DNA from: Ruminococcus sp.
GTDB taxonomy: Bacteria; Bacillota; Clostridia; Oscillospirales; Acutalibacteraceae
DNA: 55,548 nt
Reading direction: 5' to 3'
Assembly (NCBI GenBank): GCA_017473775.1
Contig: JAFUJH010000011.1
Location: 1-55,548 of the forward strand
The translations under genes and the position numbers were made by a program. Below, piece by piece: positions 7,583 to 15,480 of this stretch (positions are counted from its first letter, which is position 1; the number at the start of each line of letters is the position of its first letter). The notes under the pieces were generated by a model. It saw only the letters and a list, made by a program, of their open reading frames with translations, was not told where the DNA came from and searched no databases.

Positions 7583-8406
7583 GTTCGATTATATGCATAT
7601 CACTTCATTTTTGTTGCCTTATGTGGAGTTGTTTTTGCTATTTCAGGTATACATTGCATACTGTAGTCTTCTGTGCTTTGTTTATAGTGCTGTTATGTAT
7701 AAGTGTGCTTGCGGTTTATTTGTATGAGAGATGCCTGCACAGGTCAAGACGCAGACCGGCAGAAAAGCTGTCACAGTACAGGTCTGAGGCGGATGCTGAG
7801 TATGTGAAACGGCTTGAGGAAAGTTATCAGGAGCGTCGTGTGCTTATCCACGATATAAAGCATCACCTGACGCTTATCAGATGTATGGCACAGGATGATG
7901 ATACCGAGGGGATTGCAAAATATATCGATTCAATACAGAACACTACCTGTCTGGGCAGGTCTGAAAGATTAAGCGGAAACAGAGTCGCAGATATTGTATT
8001 GTCTCAGAAGGCGAGCCTGTGCAGAGGTAGCGGAGTAAAGCTTGAGCTGGAGTATAACAATCCCGACTTGAGTTTTTTAAGTGATGCAGATTTGTGTGCT
8101 ATGCTCTCCAACACTCTTGATAACGCCATCGAAGCGGCGGCTCAGAGCGAGGAGAAGAATGTGCAGGTCAGGATGTACAGCTCTGAAAACAGATGCTTTT
8201 GCTTTATTGAGGCAATCAACAGCTGTGACAAGAAGCCTCATAAGCTGGCAACGGGCTACAAAAGCACAAAGTCAGGGGGTGGTCACGGAGTGGGACTGTA
8301 TAGCATAAGTCGTACTGCACGCAAGTACGGCGGTCAGCTTGTGACCGAGTACACCATGGACAAGAAATTCAGAACAACCATTATGCTCCAATGTCAGAAG
8401 CATTGA
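7579..8406 (+). CDS. GHKL sensor histidine kinase (AgrC-like, short sensor)
   Basis: The protein (about 275 aa) begins with only about two hydrophobic segments in its first 50 residues, whereas AgrC has six or so. It continues with a basic linker, the phospho-acceptor motif VLIHDIKHHL (His near 91-95), and the GHKL ATPase domain with N-box NTLDNAIEAA and a glycine-rich GGGHGVGLYS. GTG 7570 and GTG 7579 are both possible. I chose 7579 because GAGGTGG at 7567-7573 is then spaced as a ribosome site. It overlaps the end of the regulator gene. The minimal sensor suggests a membrane or intracellular signal, or loss of the ligand-binding part. Confidence 0.8.
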   Translation: MSSIICISLHFCCLMWSCFCYFRYTLHTVVFCALFIVLLCISVLAVYLYERCLHRSRRRPAEKLSQYRSEADAEYVKRLEESYQERRVLIHDIKHHLTLIRCMAQDDDTEGIAKYIDSIQNTTCLGRSERLSGNRVADIVLSQKASLCRGSGVKLELEYNNPDLSFLSDADLCAMLSNTLDNAIEAAAQSEEKNVQVRMYSSENRCFCFIEAINSCDKKPHKLATGYKSTKSGGGHGVGLYSISRTARKYGGQLVTEYTMDKKFRTTIMLQCQKH

Positions 8407-8452
8407 GAGTATTATCACTTTTACAATAATCTCCTTGATTTTACAAGGTTCG

Positions 8453-8482
8453 TTGCTTTTTGGTAGGTCTGTGTAATATAAT
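8453..8482 (+). promoter_or_regulatory. Promoter-like sequence after the kinase gene
   Basis: TTGCTT at 8453-8458 and a perfect TATAAT at 8477-8482 are separated by 18 bases. They lie downstream of the kinase stop and upstream of a terminator, with no protein gene between. Confidence 0.45.
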
Positions 8483-8488
8483 ATCAGC

Positions 8489-8577
8489 AATCTCAGATGT
8501 AAAACACACTTATGTCCGCAAGGTGTGTTTTATATATAAAAGCTCACGGTTTCTCCACCCCTCCGTGAGCTTTTTTT
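8489..8577 (+). ncRNA. Candidate small RNA (about 90 nt)
   Basis: A transcript begun at the promoter-like sequence would hold an internal hairpin (AAAACACACtt...aaGGTGTGTTTT, 8501-8531) and end at the strong terminator at 8538-8577. No frame longer than about nine codons is present. It could instead be the untranslated tail of the kinase transcript. This is inference from promoter, structure and terminator only. Confidence 0.35.
8538..8577 (+). terminator. Intrinsic terminator
   Basis: The stem AAAAGCTCACGG / CCGTGAGCTTTTTT with a 13-base loop is followed by seven T. It ends either the two-component transcript or the candidate small RNA. Confidence 0.88.
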
Positions 8578-8581
8578 ATAG

Positions 8582-8614
8582 AAAAATCCCTTGGAAAGCT
8601 GAGTTCCAAGGGAT
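8582..8614 (-). terminator. Intrinsic terminator of the SCIFF operon
   Basis: The stem ATCCCTTGGA / TCCAAGGGAT reads into TTTTTC on the minus strand, a few bases after the stop of the PLP-enzyme gene. Confidence 0.85.
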
Positions 8615-8620
8615 TGGTTT

Positions 8621-9958
8621 TTATTTGATTACAGTGCAGGCGGTGATGCCATAGTAGGCAAAGCACTCTGCTGTATGCTTGTCTATTCTTTCTCCGCAGG
8701 CGATAAGCGGTACTGCAGGAGGACAGCCTACGCTTGTGCTTGCAAGAATCCGTCCGATGCTGTCTGTTGTGTTTATGGTCTCAGACGCTGAGAACATAGC
8801 CTCTCTTACAGTCATAACCTGCTCAGGGGTGTGGAAGGCAGGGGGCAGGGTAGTCACAGGGCTTTGAGCAGTAATACTGCACAGTACCTGAGTAAGCCTT
8901 GCAAGCTCTGCCTGCGTGTTCTCAGGGGTGAGCATCAGTACCAGAAAATCAGGGTCGGTAAATTCACAGACGATGTTTTCTTTTTGCAGAATATCTGCAA
9001 GGGCATATCCAGTGTAGCCGTAGGGCTTGGTGCTGATTGTAATTTTAAGCTCCTCTGCACCAACAAGGGTGTAGCCCTTTTCTGTGAGGCTTGCTTTGAC
9101 CTTTTGTATCAGTGGGATGAACTCTGCCAGCTTGTCTGTATACCCTTTGGCAATGTATTTGTTTGCCATATCAAGGGACTGAAGAATCAGATAAGATGGG
9201 CTTGTAGAGCCGAAAAGCGACAGTGCACTCTTTGCCCTCTCAGCAAACAGCCTTGGAGCATCAGGTGAAATGTGCAGGTAAGCACCCCCTGTCAGCACAG
9301 GCAGGGTCTTGTGGGCTGAGTCACAGCACATATCTGCTCCTAAGTCTATGGGATGCTGAGAGCTTTCCAAAAACCTCAGGTATGCACCGTGGGCATTGTC
9401 AACTATAAGCAACACGCCGTGTTTTTTGCAAACCTTGGAAATCCCCTGTATATCTGCCACATTGCCCAGATAATCAGGACTTGTCAGGTACACAGCCGCA
9501 GGCTTTTCCTGAGCAGACGAAAGTATCTCGTCAAGCTCCTGTGTATCTACAGTGCAGGACAGATAGGACTCATCATCACGGGGGTAGAGCCACTGAATCT
9601 GAAAATCTATGAGAGCACAGGCGGTGATAAAGGTCTTGTGAGCATTTCTGCCTGCGTATATCAGGGGTTTCCTGCCTGTCTCCTTGGCGTAAAGGGTCAC
9701 AAGGTACAGCATAGCCCGAATACACTGGGATGAGCCTTCTGTGCTGTAAAAAGTATCACAGCCGAAAAGCAAGCTTGCGTTGAGCTCGCTTTCTTTTATG
9801 ATGCCCTGTGCCTCATAAAGGCTGTCAGCACCCTGTATTTCTGTTATATCGAGGTTTTCGCACCCAAGCAGAGTTATACCCTTGTGCCCCGGCATATGAA
9901 GCCTCAGAGCGTTTTCTGCGGCATAATTGCGTACGAAATCACAGATGGATGTGTTCAT
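8621..9958 (-). CDS. Orn/Lys/Arg decarboxylase-family PLP enzyme
   Basis: The 445-aa protein has the fold-type I pattern of the major Orn/Lys/Arg decarboxylase domain: LRLHMPGHKG at the N-terminus, STEGSSQCI near 72-80, the PLP-ring Asp in LIVDNAHGAY (D187), and the Schiff-base lysine K217 in DSAHKTLPVLTGGAYL. The short C-terminal decarboxylase domain follows. It lacks the N-terminal receiver-like wing of inducible E. coli enzymes, as in short Gram-positive forms such as YaaO/SpeA-type. Substrate (arginine, lysine or ornithine) is undetermined. Its start ATG shares one base with the maturase stop (TAATG), so it is translationally coupled to the SCIFF maturase. Confidence 0.83.
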   Translation of the reverse strand: MNTSICDFVRNYAAENALRLHMPGHKGITLLGCENLDITEIQGADSLYEAQGIIKESELNASLLFGCDTFYSTEGSSQCIRAMLYLVTLYAKETGRKPLIYAGRNAHKTFITACALIDFQIQWLYPRDDESYLSCTVDTQELDEILSSAQEKPAAVYLTSPDYLGNVADIQGISKVCKKHGVLLIVDNAHGAYLRFLESSQHPIDLGADMCCDSAHKTLPVLTGGAYLHISPDAPRLFAERAKSALSLFGSTSPSYLILQSLDMANKYIAKGYTDKLAEFIPLIQKVKASLTEKGYTLVGAEELKITISTKPYGYTGYALADILQKENIVCEFTDPDFLVLMLTPENTQAELARLTQVLCSITAQSPVTTLPPAFHTPEQVMTVREAMFSASETINTTDSIGRILASTSVGCPPAVPLIACGERIDKHTAECFAYYGITACTVIK

Positions 9959-11343
9959 TACTTGTTATCTCCGAAGGCTCTGGCAATTGCCACCATAATT
10001 GCACACTCCATCCTCTTGCGGAAAAGCTCACAGCCGTATTTGTATACGCCTGTCACCTTGCCTGTGGAGTGGTATGCGTTGGCGGCACAACCGCCTGAGC
10101 AGTAAAGCTTTGCCCAGCAATCATGGCAATCGGGACGAGCGTATACATTGCAGGAGGCAAACTCCTGCTGAATGTCTGTGTTTGTGACACCCTGCCAGAT
10201 ATCGCCAAGCTTGAATTTATCCTCGCCTACAAACTGGTGGCAGGGATACAGGTCACCCCAAGGGGTAACCGCCATATATTCTGTGCCTGAGCCACAGCCT
10301 GAGATTCGCTTGTAAATACAGGGGCCGCCTGTCAGGTCTATCATATAATGGTAGAAGGTGAAGGGCTTGCCCTGTCTGTCGCGGTCAAGCATAAGCTCAG
10401 CTAACTTCTCGTACTGCTCCATTACTACAGGTAAATCCTCCTGTGTAAGTTCCTCTTTGTCGCCGGGAGCACATACAACAGGTTCCATGCTGAGTTCAGA
10501 AAAGCCCAAATCAAGCATTTGCTGAATATCCTTGAGAAAGTCGGGGTTTGCGTGAGTGAAGGTACCCCTCATATAATAGTTCTTGCCGCCTCTTGCCTCA
10601 ACAAGTTTCCGGAACTTAGGCACAATACGCTCCCATGAACCGTTGCCTGCATAGTCTACGCGGTAGCGGTCGTGGATTTCCTTTCTGCCGTCAAGGCTTA
10701 AAACAACATTGCTCATTTCTTTGTTTGCAAAGTCGATTACATCGTCATCAATGAGCAGACCGTTGGTGGTAAGGGTGAAGCGGAAGTTTTTGCCTTTTTC
10801 TTTCTCAATGCTTCTGGCGTATTCCACCATCTGCTTTACAACCTCAAAGTTCATCAGAGGCTCTCCGCCGAAGAAGTCAACCTCTAAGTTCCGTCTGCTG
10901 CCTGAATTCTCCACAAGAAAGTCCAGTGCACGCTTGCCAACCTCAAAGCTCATCATTGCTCTGTCTCCGTGGTACTTGCCCTGACTTGCAAAGCAGTAGG
11001 AGCAGTTCAGATTGCAGGTGTGGGCAATGTGGATGCACAGTGCTTTGATAACCCCTGCAGTCTTAGCCTTCAGCTTATCAGCCATAGGCTCAAAGGTATC
11101 AGGTGCAAAGAGCTTGCCTGAGTCTTTGAGGCTCTCTACCTGAGCGTAACATTCCTCAATATCAGCAGGGGAGATGTCCTCTCTGTCTGCGTATTTGTCG
11201 CACATCGCCTTGATAATATCCTCGCGGGTGTTCTCCTCAAACATAGCGATAATATCGAAGGCTACTTCGTCAACAACATGGATAGAGCCTGAGCACACAT
11301 CCAGAACTATGTTGTAACCGCCCAGCTTGTACTGATGTATCAT
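9958..11343 (-). CDS. scfB: SCIFF peptide radical-SAM maturase
   Basis: The 461-aa enzyme installs a thioether cross-link in the SCIFF peptide. The N-terminal part (1-100) is the peptide-recognition region. The radical-SAM cluster motif is CNLNCSYC (C110, C114, C117), followed by DFFGGEPLMNF. The C-terminal SPASM domain, which binds auxiliary 4Fe-4S clusters, shows CGSGTEYMAVTPWGDLYPC and CHDCWAKLYCSGGC. Length and motif order match the family (TIGR03974-type). It lies directly downstream of the scfA peptide gene, which fixes the identity. A hairpin between scfA and this gene probably lowers its expression relative to the peptide. Confidence 0.94.
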   Translation of the reverse strand: MIHQYKLGGYNIVLDVCSGSIHVVDEVAFDIIAMFEENTREDIIKAMCDKYADREDISPADIEECYAQVESLKDSGKLFAPDTFEPMADKLKAKTAGVIKALCIHIAHTCNLNCSYCFASQGKYHGDRAMMSFEVGKRALDFLVENSGSRRNLEVDFFGGEPLMNFEVVKQMVEYARSIEKEKGKNFRFTLTTNGLLIDDDVIDFANKEMSNVVLSLDGRKEIHDRYRVDYAGNGSWERIVPKFRKLVEARGGKNYYMRGTFTHANPDFLKDIQQMLDLGFSELSMEPVVCAPGDKEELTQEDLPVVMEQYEKLAELMLDRDRQGKPFTFYHYMIDLTGGPCIYKRISGCGSGTEYMAVTPWGDLYPCHQFVGEDKFKLGDIWQGVTNTDIQQEFASCNVYARPDCHDCWAKLYCSGGCAANAYHSTGKVTGVYKYGCELFRKRMECAIMVAIARAFGDNK

Positions 11344-11371
11344 ATGGGTATCCTCCCGAAAATTTATAGAT

Positions 11372-11400
11372 AAAAATGCCGCCTCATAAAGGCGGCATTT
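11372..11400 (-). terminator. Attenuator/terminator between scfA and scfB
   Basis: AAATGCCGCC / GGCGGCATTT with a nine-base loop is followed by TTTTTAT in the minus direction. It sits between the peptide gene and its maturase. Partial read-through would give much peptide and little enzyme. Confidence 0.85.
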
Positions 11401-11410
11401 AGGTTAGCAA

Positions 11411-11563
11411 TTACTTGCTCTCGTTCTTGTTCTCGCACTCCTGATTTGCGATACCGCAGCTTGTTTTGCAAGCGGACTGGCAGGATGTCTGGCACTCGCC
11501 GCAACCGCCGTTCTTAGCGCTTTCGCAAAGATTGCGGGTCTCGATTGTCTTGATATGTTCCAT
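11411..11563 (-). CDS. scfA: SCIFF (six-cysteine) ribosomal peptide precursor
   Basis: The 50-residue peptide begins MEHIKTIETRNL and contains GECQTSCQSACKTSCGIANQ, the hallmark of SCIFF peptides, the near-universal clostridial substrate of the adjacent maturase. The cysteines are at 21, 24, 28, 32, 36 and 43, plus an extra one at 13. GGAGG stands seven bases before the ATG. The mature modified peptide is of unknown function; conservation across Clostridia suggests a housekeeping role. It is read from a strong promoter at 11595-11623, with a short leader. Confidence 0.95.
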   Translation of the reverse strand: MEHIKTIETRNLCESAKNGGCGECQTSCQSACKTSCGIANQECENKNESK

Positions 11564-11594
11564 CAGAAACCTCCATCAGATTATTTGTACTAAA

Positions 11595-11623
11595 ATTTTA
11601 TCATGTTTTGCGTGTAAAGTCAA
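11595..11623 (-). promoter_or_regulatory. Promoter of scfA
   Basis: On the minus strand, TTGACT (11618-11623) and TAAAAT (11595-11600) are spaced by 17 bases. The predicted leader is about 25 bases. An inverted repeat TCAATACA...TGTATTGA (11620-11644) overlaps the -35 and could be an operator, or a weak terminator for the transporter gene upstream. Confidence 0.78.
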
Positions 11624-11649
11624 TACATATAAGCCTTGTATTGACGAGA

Positions 11650-13032
11650 TTACTTATTTTTTCTCTTAAAAATCTTTGAGCGGAAAAGGATAAGGTTCAT
11701 CACTGCAAAGAATACAACCAGAATTATCATAGTCAGATAAGGCTTCTCGGGTGCCAGAGTTGCCAGCAGCATCATGGGGAAGCCGAACACAATAGCAGGG
11801 AAGTTCTGGTATACCATATTGTCTGCGGCAGGAGTCTTGAAGTCTCCGTCAATCTCACGAAGAAGGATTGTACCTGTGCTTGCAGTACCTGTCAGCATAC
11901 CGTACATCATCAGGAACTGCTCCTGCTCGTAGTCCTTGAACAGGGTCTTTGCAATCCAAAGGTTGTAGAAATATGTGGTGAACAGACCCACAACACCAAG
12001 AATAAGGATAACACCCCAGTAGTTCTCAAGGATGCTCAGACGGATAGCGGCAATACCTGCAACAACCATAATGTCAAACAGGAAGTTGCTGACACGGGTC
12101 ATAAGGAAGTCGTTTACATACTGTCTGTTGATAATCTTTTTGTCTCTGAGCTTGTTTACAACAGTTTTGACAAGAGTTGCAGAGAGAACACCCAGCAGGA
12201 AGTTGAAGCCGTAGATTGTGGCTTTCATACCGGGCAGGATAAGCCCAAGCAGATACATAAAGCCGTAGGCGAGCAGGTAGGCGGCCAGTACAAAAGCAAT
12301 CTGCACTGTCAGCTTATCCATACTTGCCTGCATGGGAATTTCGTTGTCGCCCTCAATATTGGTAGCCTTTTCCGTGGAGTCCTCTGCATTTGTGAGCTTG
12401 ATTTTGTTCTTTTTCTTCAGGATATTAAGGTGAACAACGCCGCCGATAGAAGCAGAAAGAAATCCCAGAGCCGCAATAGTCAGACCAAAGGATTTACCGC
12501 CCACAAAGCCGTACTCGGTTTCGTAGATGTTGCCGTAGTTCATAGCCTGACCTGTACCTTGGCCGTAGCCAAAGGGCAGGAGCACGCCTGCTGCCTGGAA
12601 GAAATCAGTGAGAATGAAAGATGCGATAATTGTGATACCAAAGCCTACAATTGCCTGCATCAGATAGGTGGATACAGTTGTAACACCTGTGTTGAAGATT
12701 TCGATGGTACGCTGTTTGCTCATTTTGCCGCCGCCTGATTTGAAGGTGGAAGCAATGAATCCCAGTGCCAGTGCATGGTAGGTAATTATCTCCATAGTTG
12801 CCATACCATTACCGCCGAAGAAAGCAGTATCAAAGAGCACATCGCCAGTAATAATCTCGTATACAGAGGAGATTACAAGCAGTATTGAACCGCCCAGCAC
12901 AGAGGTAGGAATGAGCGAATACTTAAGAAATTTTACGGAGCGTTTGAGCATATTTGCTACAAGCAGGCTGAGAAGGAGCACAGCCATTACATTGATAAAG
13001 CCCCATACATTAGAGTCCCAGAAATTTGCCAT
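11650..13032 (-). CDS. GltS-like sodium:carboxylate symporter
   Basis: The 460-aa integral membrane protein has about ten to twelve hydrophobic segments and glycine-rich re-entrant stretches (GYGQGTGQAMNYGNIYE in the first half and MLTGTASTGTILLREID in the second), the inverted-repeat pattern of the sodium:glutamate symporter (GltS) family. It probably imports glutamate or a related dicarboxylate with Na+. The substrate is not certain. I start at ATG 13032 because GAGGG precedes it at the right spacing; the open frame extends only a few codons further. The start overlaps the end of the acyltransferase gene by 23 bases, so the two are co-transcribed. Confidence 0.7.
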   Translation of the reverse strand: MANFWDSNVWGFINVMAVLLLSLLVANMLKRSVKFLKYSLIPTSVLGGSILLVISSVYEIITGDVLFDTAFFGGNGMATMEIITYHALALGFIASTFKSGGGKMSKQRTIEIFNTGVTTVSTYLMQAIVGFGITIIASFILTDFFQAAGVLLPFGYGQGTGQAMNYGNIYETEYGFVGGKSFGLTIAALGFLSASIGGVVHLNILKKKNKIKLTNAEDSTEKATNIEGDNEIPMQASMDKLTVQIAFVLAAYLLAYGFMYLLGLILPGMKATIYGFNFLLGVLSATLVKTVVNKLRDKKIINRQYVNDFLMTRVSNFLFDIMVVAGIAAIRLSILENYWGVILILGVVGLFTTYFYNLWIAKTLFKDYEQEQFLMMYGMLTGTASTGTILLREIDGDFKTPAADNMVYQNFPAIVFGFPMMLLATLAPEKPYLTMIILVVFFAVMNLILFRSKIFKRKNK

Positions 13033-14248
13033 CAGCGTTTCCCTCACTTATATTTTTATTTCTGTAATATATGTTTACATATTTAAGGGCGTTGAAACGC
13101 TCGTCACCCTTGAATTGATAAACATTGCCGTCGAAGTAGACATTCAGCTTGTTCTTGCCAAGTACAACAAAGGCAGAAGCCTCCTCAAAGGGAATATTGA
13201 GGCTGAAGCCGTCAACTGCTGTGACTGTCATTCTGTCGCCATAAAGCTCAATATCTGTGCTTTTGCGGATGAGCTGTTTATTCTTGTACAGTATAACCTG
13301 AGAAATCTGAGCTTTGTCACAATACAGGGGTCTGTCTGTGTGCTCCCTTGTGTCCAGTAAATTCACATAATCGCACTGATATGCGTACCAGTCTGTGGTA
13401 TGCTTGAAGGGAAAGTCAAAGCCCACGCCCTGCAGACTCAGGTCAGGCATATAGCGGATTTCCCTCTGGCATTTCTTGCATTTTATGGTGTCATCCTTGC
13501 TTACAAACTCAGCAAGTCCGCAGTACGGACACACATACATTGCGCGCTCTAAGTATTCCGCTGACTTTTTGTGGTGATAAATACCACCCAGAGCACAGTC
13601 GTTTACATACAGCTCCTTGTTGATAAGCCCACCCAGCTCATCGTCGCTCATGGATTTGTATTCCTCAGGCTCCATAATACGGGATACATACCCTTTCATT
13701 TTGCCTTTGCGGACAACATCGCTCCATCTTGGGTGCACGCCGTAGCCTCCCTCAATGCGATAGAAGGCTATAGGCAGAGCCAGCTTCTTGGCAAGCTTTG
13801 CAATAGCAGGGTTTATGTACACATTGTCACCTGAGTAGGTACGGTTGCCCTCGGGAGCAAGGGCAATACTGCCGCCCTCCTTGGCAACACGCATACAGTT
13901 CAGTATTGCGTGAACATCGGTGGTCTGCTTTTTGATAGGAATAGGTGCAACCAAGTAGGTGATAAGCTTTGACACCCATCCGTTTGAGAAGATATCTTCG
14001 CTTGCAATGTAGTACACTGCACCCTTGAACGCCATACCAAGGAAGAACTGGTCAAAGGCAGTCTGATGATTCATAAGTATCAGGTACTGTCGGTTTGATT
14101 TGTCCTTGTTTTTCTCGATAGTGATTCCGTATTTGATTCTGGAGTAAGGGTAGATTACCGCGTATGCAAGGTTTCTGACAACCTTGTGGCGGAACTTAAT
14201 CCACTTCTTCTTTTTTGATTTGTCTTTCTTTGCTTTTTGATTACTCAT
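13010..14248 (-). CDS. PlsC-like acyltransferase with C-terminal zinc ribbon
   Basis: The 412-aa protein has a Lys-rich N-terminus and a PlsC/LPLAT domain with the catalytic HX4D motif NHQTAFD (about 66-71), APIPIKKQ, and EGNRTYSG in place of the usual EGTRS block. Such enzymes acylate lysophosphatidate or related lipids at the membrane. After about residue 235 a zinc ribbon follows (CPYCG ... CKKC) and then a PH-like or beta-rich tail. The zinc ribbon makes it an unusual member. GGAGG at 14255-14259 selects ATG 14248. A leader of about 75 bases follows an extended -10 (TGTTATAAT) at 14330-14338 and contains the hairpin GCTGTGA-AGC-TCACAGC next to the ribosome site. Confidence 0.78.
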   Translation of the reverse strand: MSNQKAKKDKSKKKKWIKFRHKVVRNLAYAVIYPYSRIKYGITIEKNKDKSNRQYLILMNHQTAFDQFFLGMAFKGAVYYIASEDIFSNGWVSKLITYLVAPIPIKKQTTDVHAILNCMRVAKEGGSIALAPEGNRTYSGDNVYINPAIAKLAKKLALPIAFYRIEGGYGVHPRWSDVVRKGKMKGYVSRIMEPEEYKSMSDDELGGLINKELYVNDCALGGIYHHKKSAEYLERAMYVCPYCGLAEFVSKDDTIKCKKCQREIRYMPDLSLQGVGFDFPFKHTTDWYAYQCDYVNLLDTREHTDRPLYCDKAQISQVILYKNKQLIRKSTDIELYGDRMTVTAVDGFSLNIPFEEASAFVVLGKNKLNVYFDGNVYQFKGDERFNALKYVNIYYRNKNISEGNADGKFLGL

Positions 14249-14394
14249 CATAATCCTCCGCAAATGCTGTGAAGCTCACAGCAGGTTATAGATGAAAACA
14301 TATGTTGACAAGACAACATTCTTACGCACATTATAACACATACAAATGTACTTTTCTACAAATTTCTGTAATTTCCATCTGTTAGTCATATAAA

Positions 14395-14420
14395 AACCGC
14401 ACCTTTTTACAGGTGCGGTG
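14395..14420 (-). terminator. Intrinsic terminator of the YitT gene
   Basis: CACCGCACCT / AGGTGCGGT stem followed by TTTTTATA on the minus strand, about 50 bases past the stop at 14469. Confidence 0.86.
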
Positions 14421-14468
14421 ATGTATTTGTATCATCTTGTATATTGTGCTTGATGCTTCAAGGAGCAG

Positions 14469-15338
14469 TTATTCGTTGCTTGCATTGCTGGGGAATACAT
14501 CAGCAACCTCGCTGATTGTGATATATGCCGCAGGGTCAATCTCGTGAACGATGTCCTTCATCTTAGGTACCTGAAAGCGGTTGAGGATAAAGTAAATCAT
14601 TGTTTTTGATTTGCCTGAGTAGCCGCCGTGAACTTCGATTTTTGTCATTCCGCTTTCAAAGGTTTCTGTAAGTATCTGACAGATTTCATCAGGCTTTGTG
14701 GTGATAATCATAGCACACTTTGCACGGTCAAAGCCGTCAACGATAAAGTCGATGGTTTTAAGACCTGCAGCATAGGTTACAATGGAGTACAGGGGAAGAA
14801 TCCAGCTTTTCATAATAATTCCGCAGGTTATGTAGAGCAGGACATTATAAATCATAACAAAGGTGCCAACGGATATTCCCAGTCGCTTTGAGAATATAAC
14901 CGCCATAACCTCAATACCGTCCATAGCACCGCCAAAGCGGATAGCAAGACCGCTGCCAACACCTGAGATAACTCCGCCAAACAGTGAGCACAGAAGCAAA
15001 TCTGTACCTGCAAGGGGAGAAGCAAGGCTGACATCAATTGGCAGAACATCGGTGATAAGCCATGCAGACACAGAGTAAACAGCTACGGTGTAGATAGCGT
15101 AAAGGGTAAAGAGTTTTCCTTGTTTCCTGAGTCCGTAGAGGAACAGGGGTACATTAAGTATAAGCAGAAAAACAGACAGGCTCAGGTACTCGGGAGTAAT
15201 CTGAGAAAGAAGCATTGATGTACCTGATATACCGCTGTCGTAAAGCTTCACAGGGGCTAAAAATACTGTTATACCGAAGGCATTGATGATGCCTGCCAGA
15301 GTGAGCATTAACAGGTTTTTTATACGGGGTTTTCTCAT
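14469..15338 (-). CDS. YitT-family membrane protein (DUF161/DUF2179)
   Basis: The 289-aa protein has five or six hydrophobic segments in its first 200 residues, with GIINAFGITVFLAPVKLYDSG and FGGAMDGIEVMAV typical of YitT proteins. The C-terminal cytoplasmic DUF2179 domain (about 210-285) includes MTKIEVHGGYSGKSKTMIYF. Function in the family is unknown; a transport or ligand-sensing role is suspected. ATG 15338 is chosen because AGGAGA precedes it by seven bases. Upstream, minus-strand GTGACA (15393-15398) and TACACT (15369-15374) with an extended TG form a plausible promoter, divergent from the next gene. Confidence 0.85.
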   Translation of the reverse strand: MRKPRIKNLLMLTLAGIINAFGITVFLAPVKLYDSGISGTSMLLSQITPEYLSLSVFLLILNVPLFLYGLRKQGKLFTLYAIYTVAVYSVSAWLITDVLPIDVSLASPLAGTDLLLCSLFGGVISGVGSGLAIRFGGAMDGIEVMAVIFSKRLGISVGTFVMIYNVLLYITCGIIMKSWILPLYSIVTYAAGLKTIDFIVDGFDRAKCAMIITTKPDEICQILTETFESGMTKIEVHGGYSGKSKTMIYFILNRFQVPKMKDIVHEIDPAAYITISEVADVFPSNASNE

Positions 15339-15368
15339 ATATCTTCTCCTTTTGTATGTTATGTATAT

Positions 15369-15398
15369 AGTGTACCATAAAATGCACTCCTTTGTCAC
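15369..15398 (-). promoter_or_regulatory. Probable promoter of the YitT gene
   Basis: GTGACA, an 18-base spacer, and TACACT preceded by TGG (extended -10). Confidence 0.5.
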
Positions 15399-15420
15399 CC
15401 TCTGAAATGTAAACATTTTA

Positions 15421-15449
15421 TTGACTTGTAATTTTAACAAGGTTATAAT
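15421..15449 (+). promoter_or_regulatory. Promoter of the zinc-ribbon gene
   Basis: TTGACT at 15421-15426 and TATAAT at 15444-15449 with a 17-base spacer; GGAGG and ATG follow within 35 bases. It is back-to-back with the YitT promoter. Confidence 0.85.
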
Positions 15450-15480
15450 TAAGAAAAATGTTGTGATATGGAGGAAAATT

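Noticed and set aside
8621-9958. Reading frames on the plus strand (60-145 codons) opposite the PLP enzyme and SCIFF maturase
   Set aside because: They are shadows of strongly coding minus-strand genes with recognised motifs.
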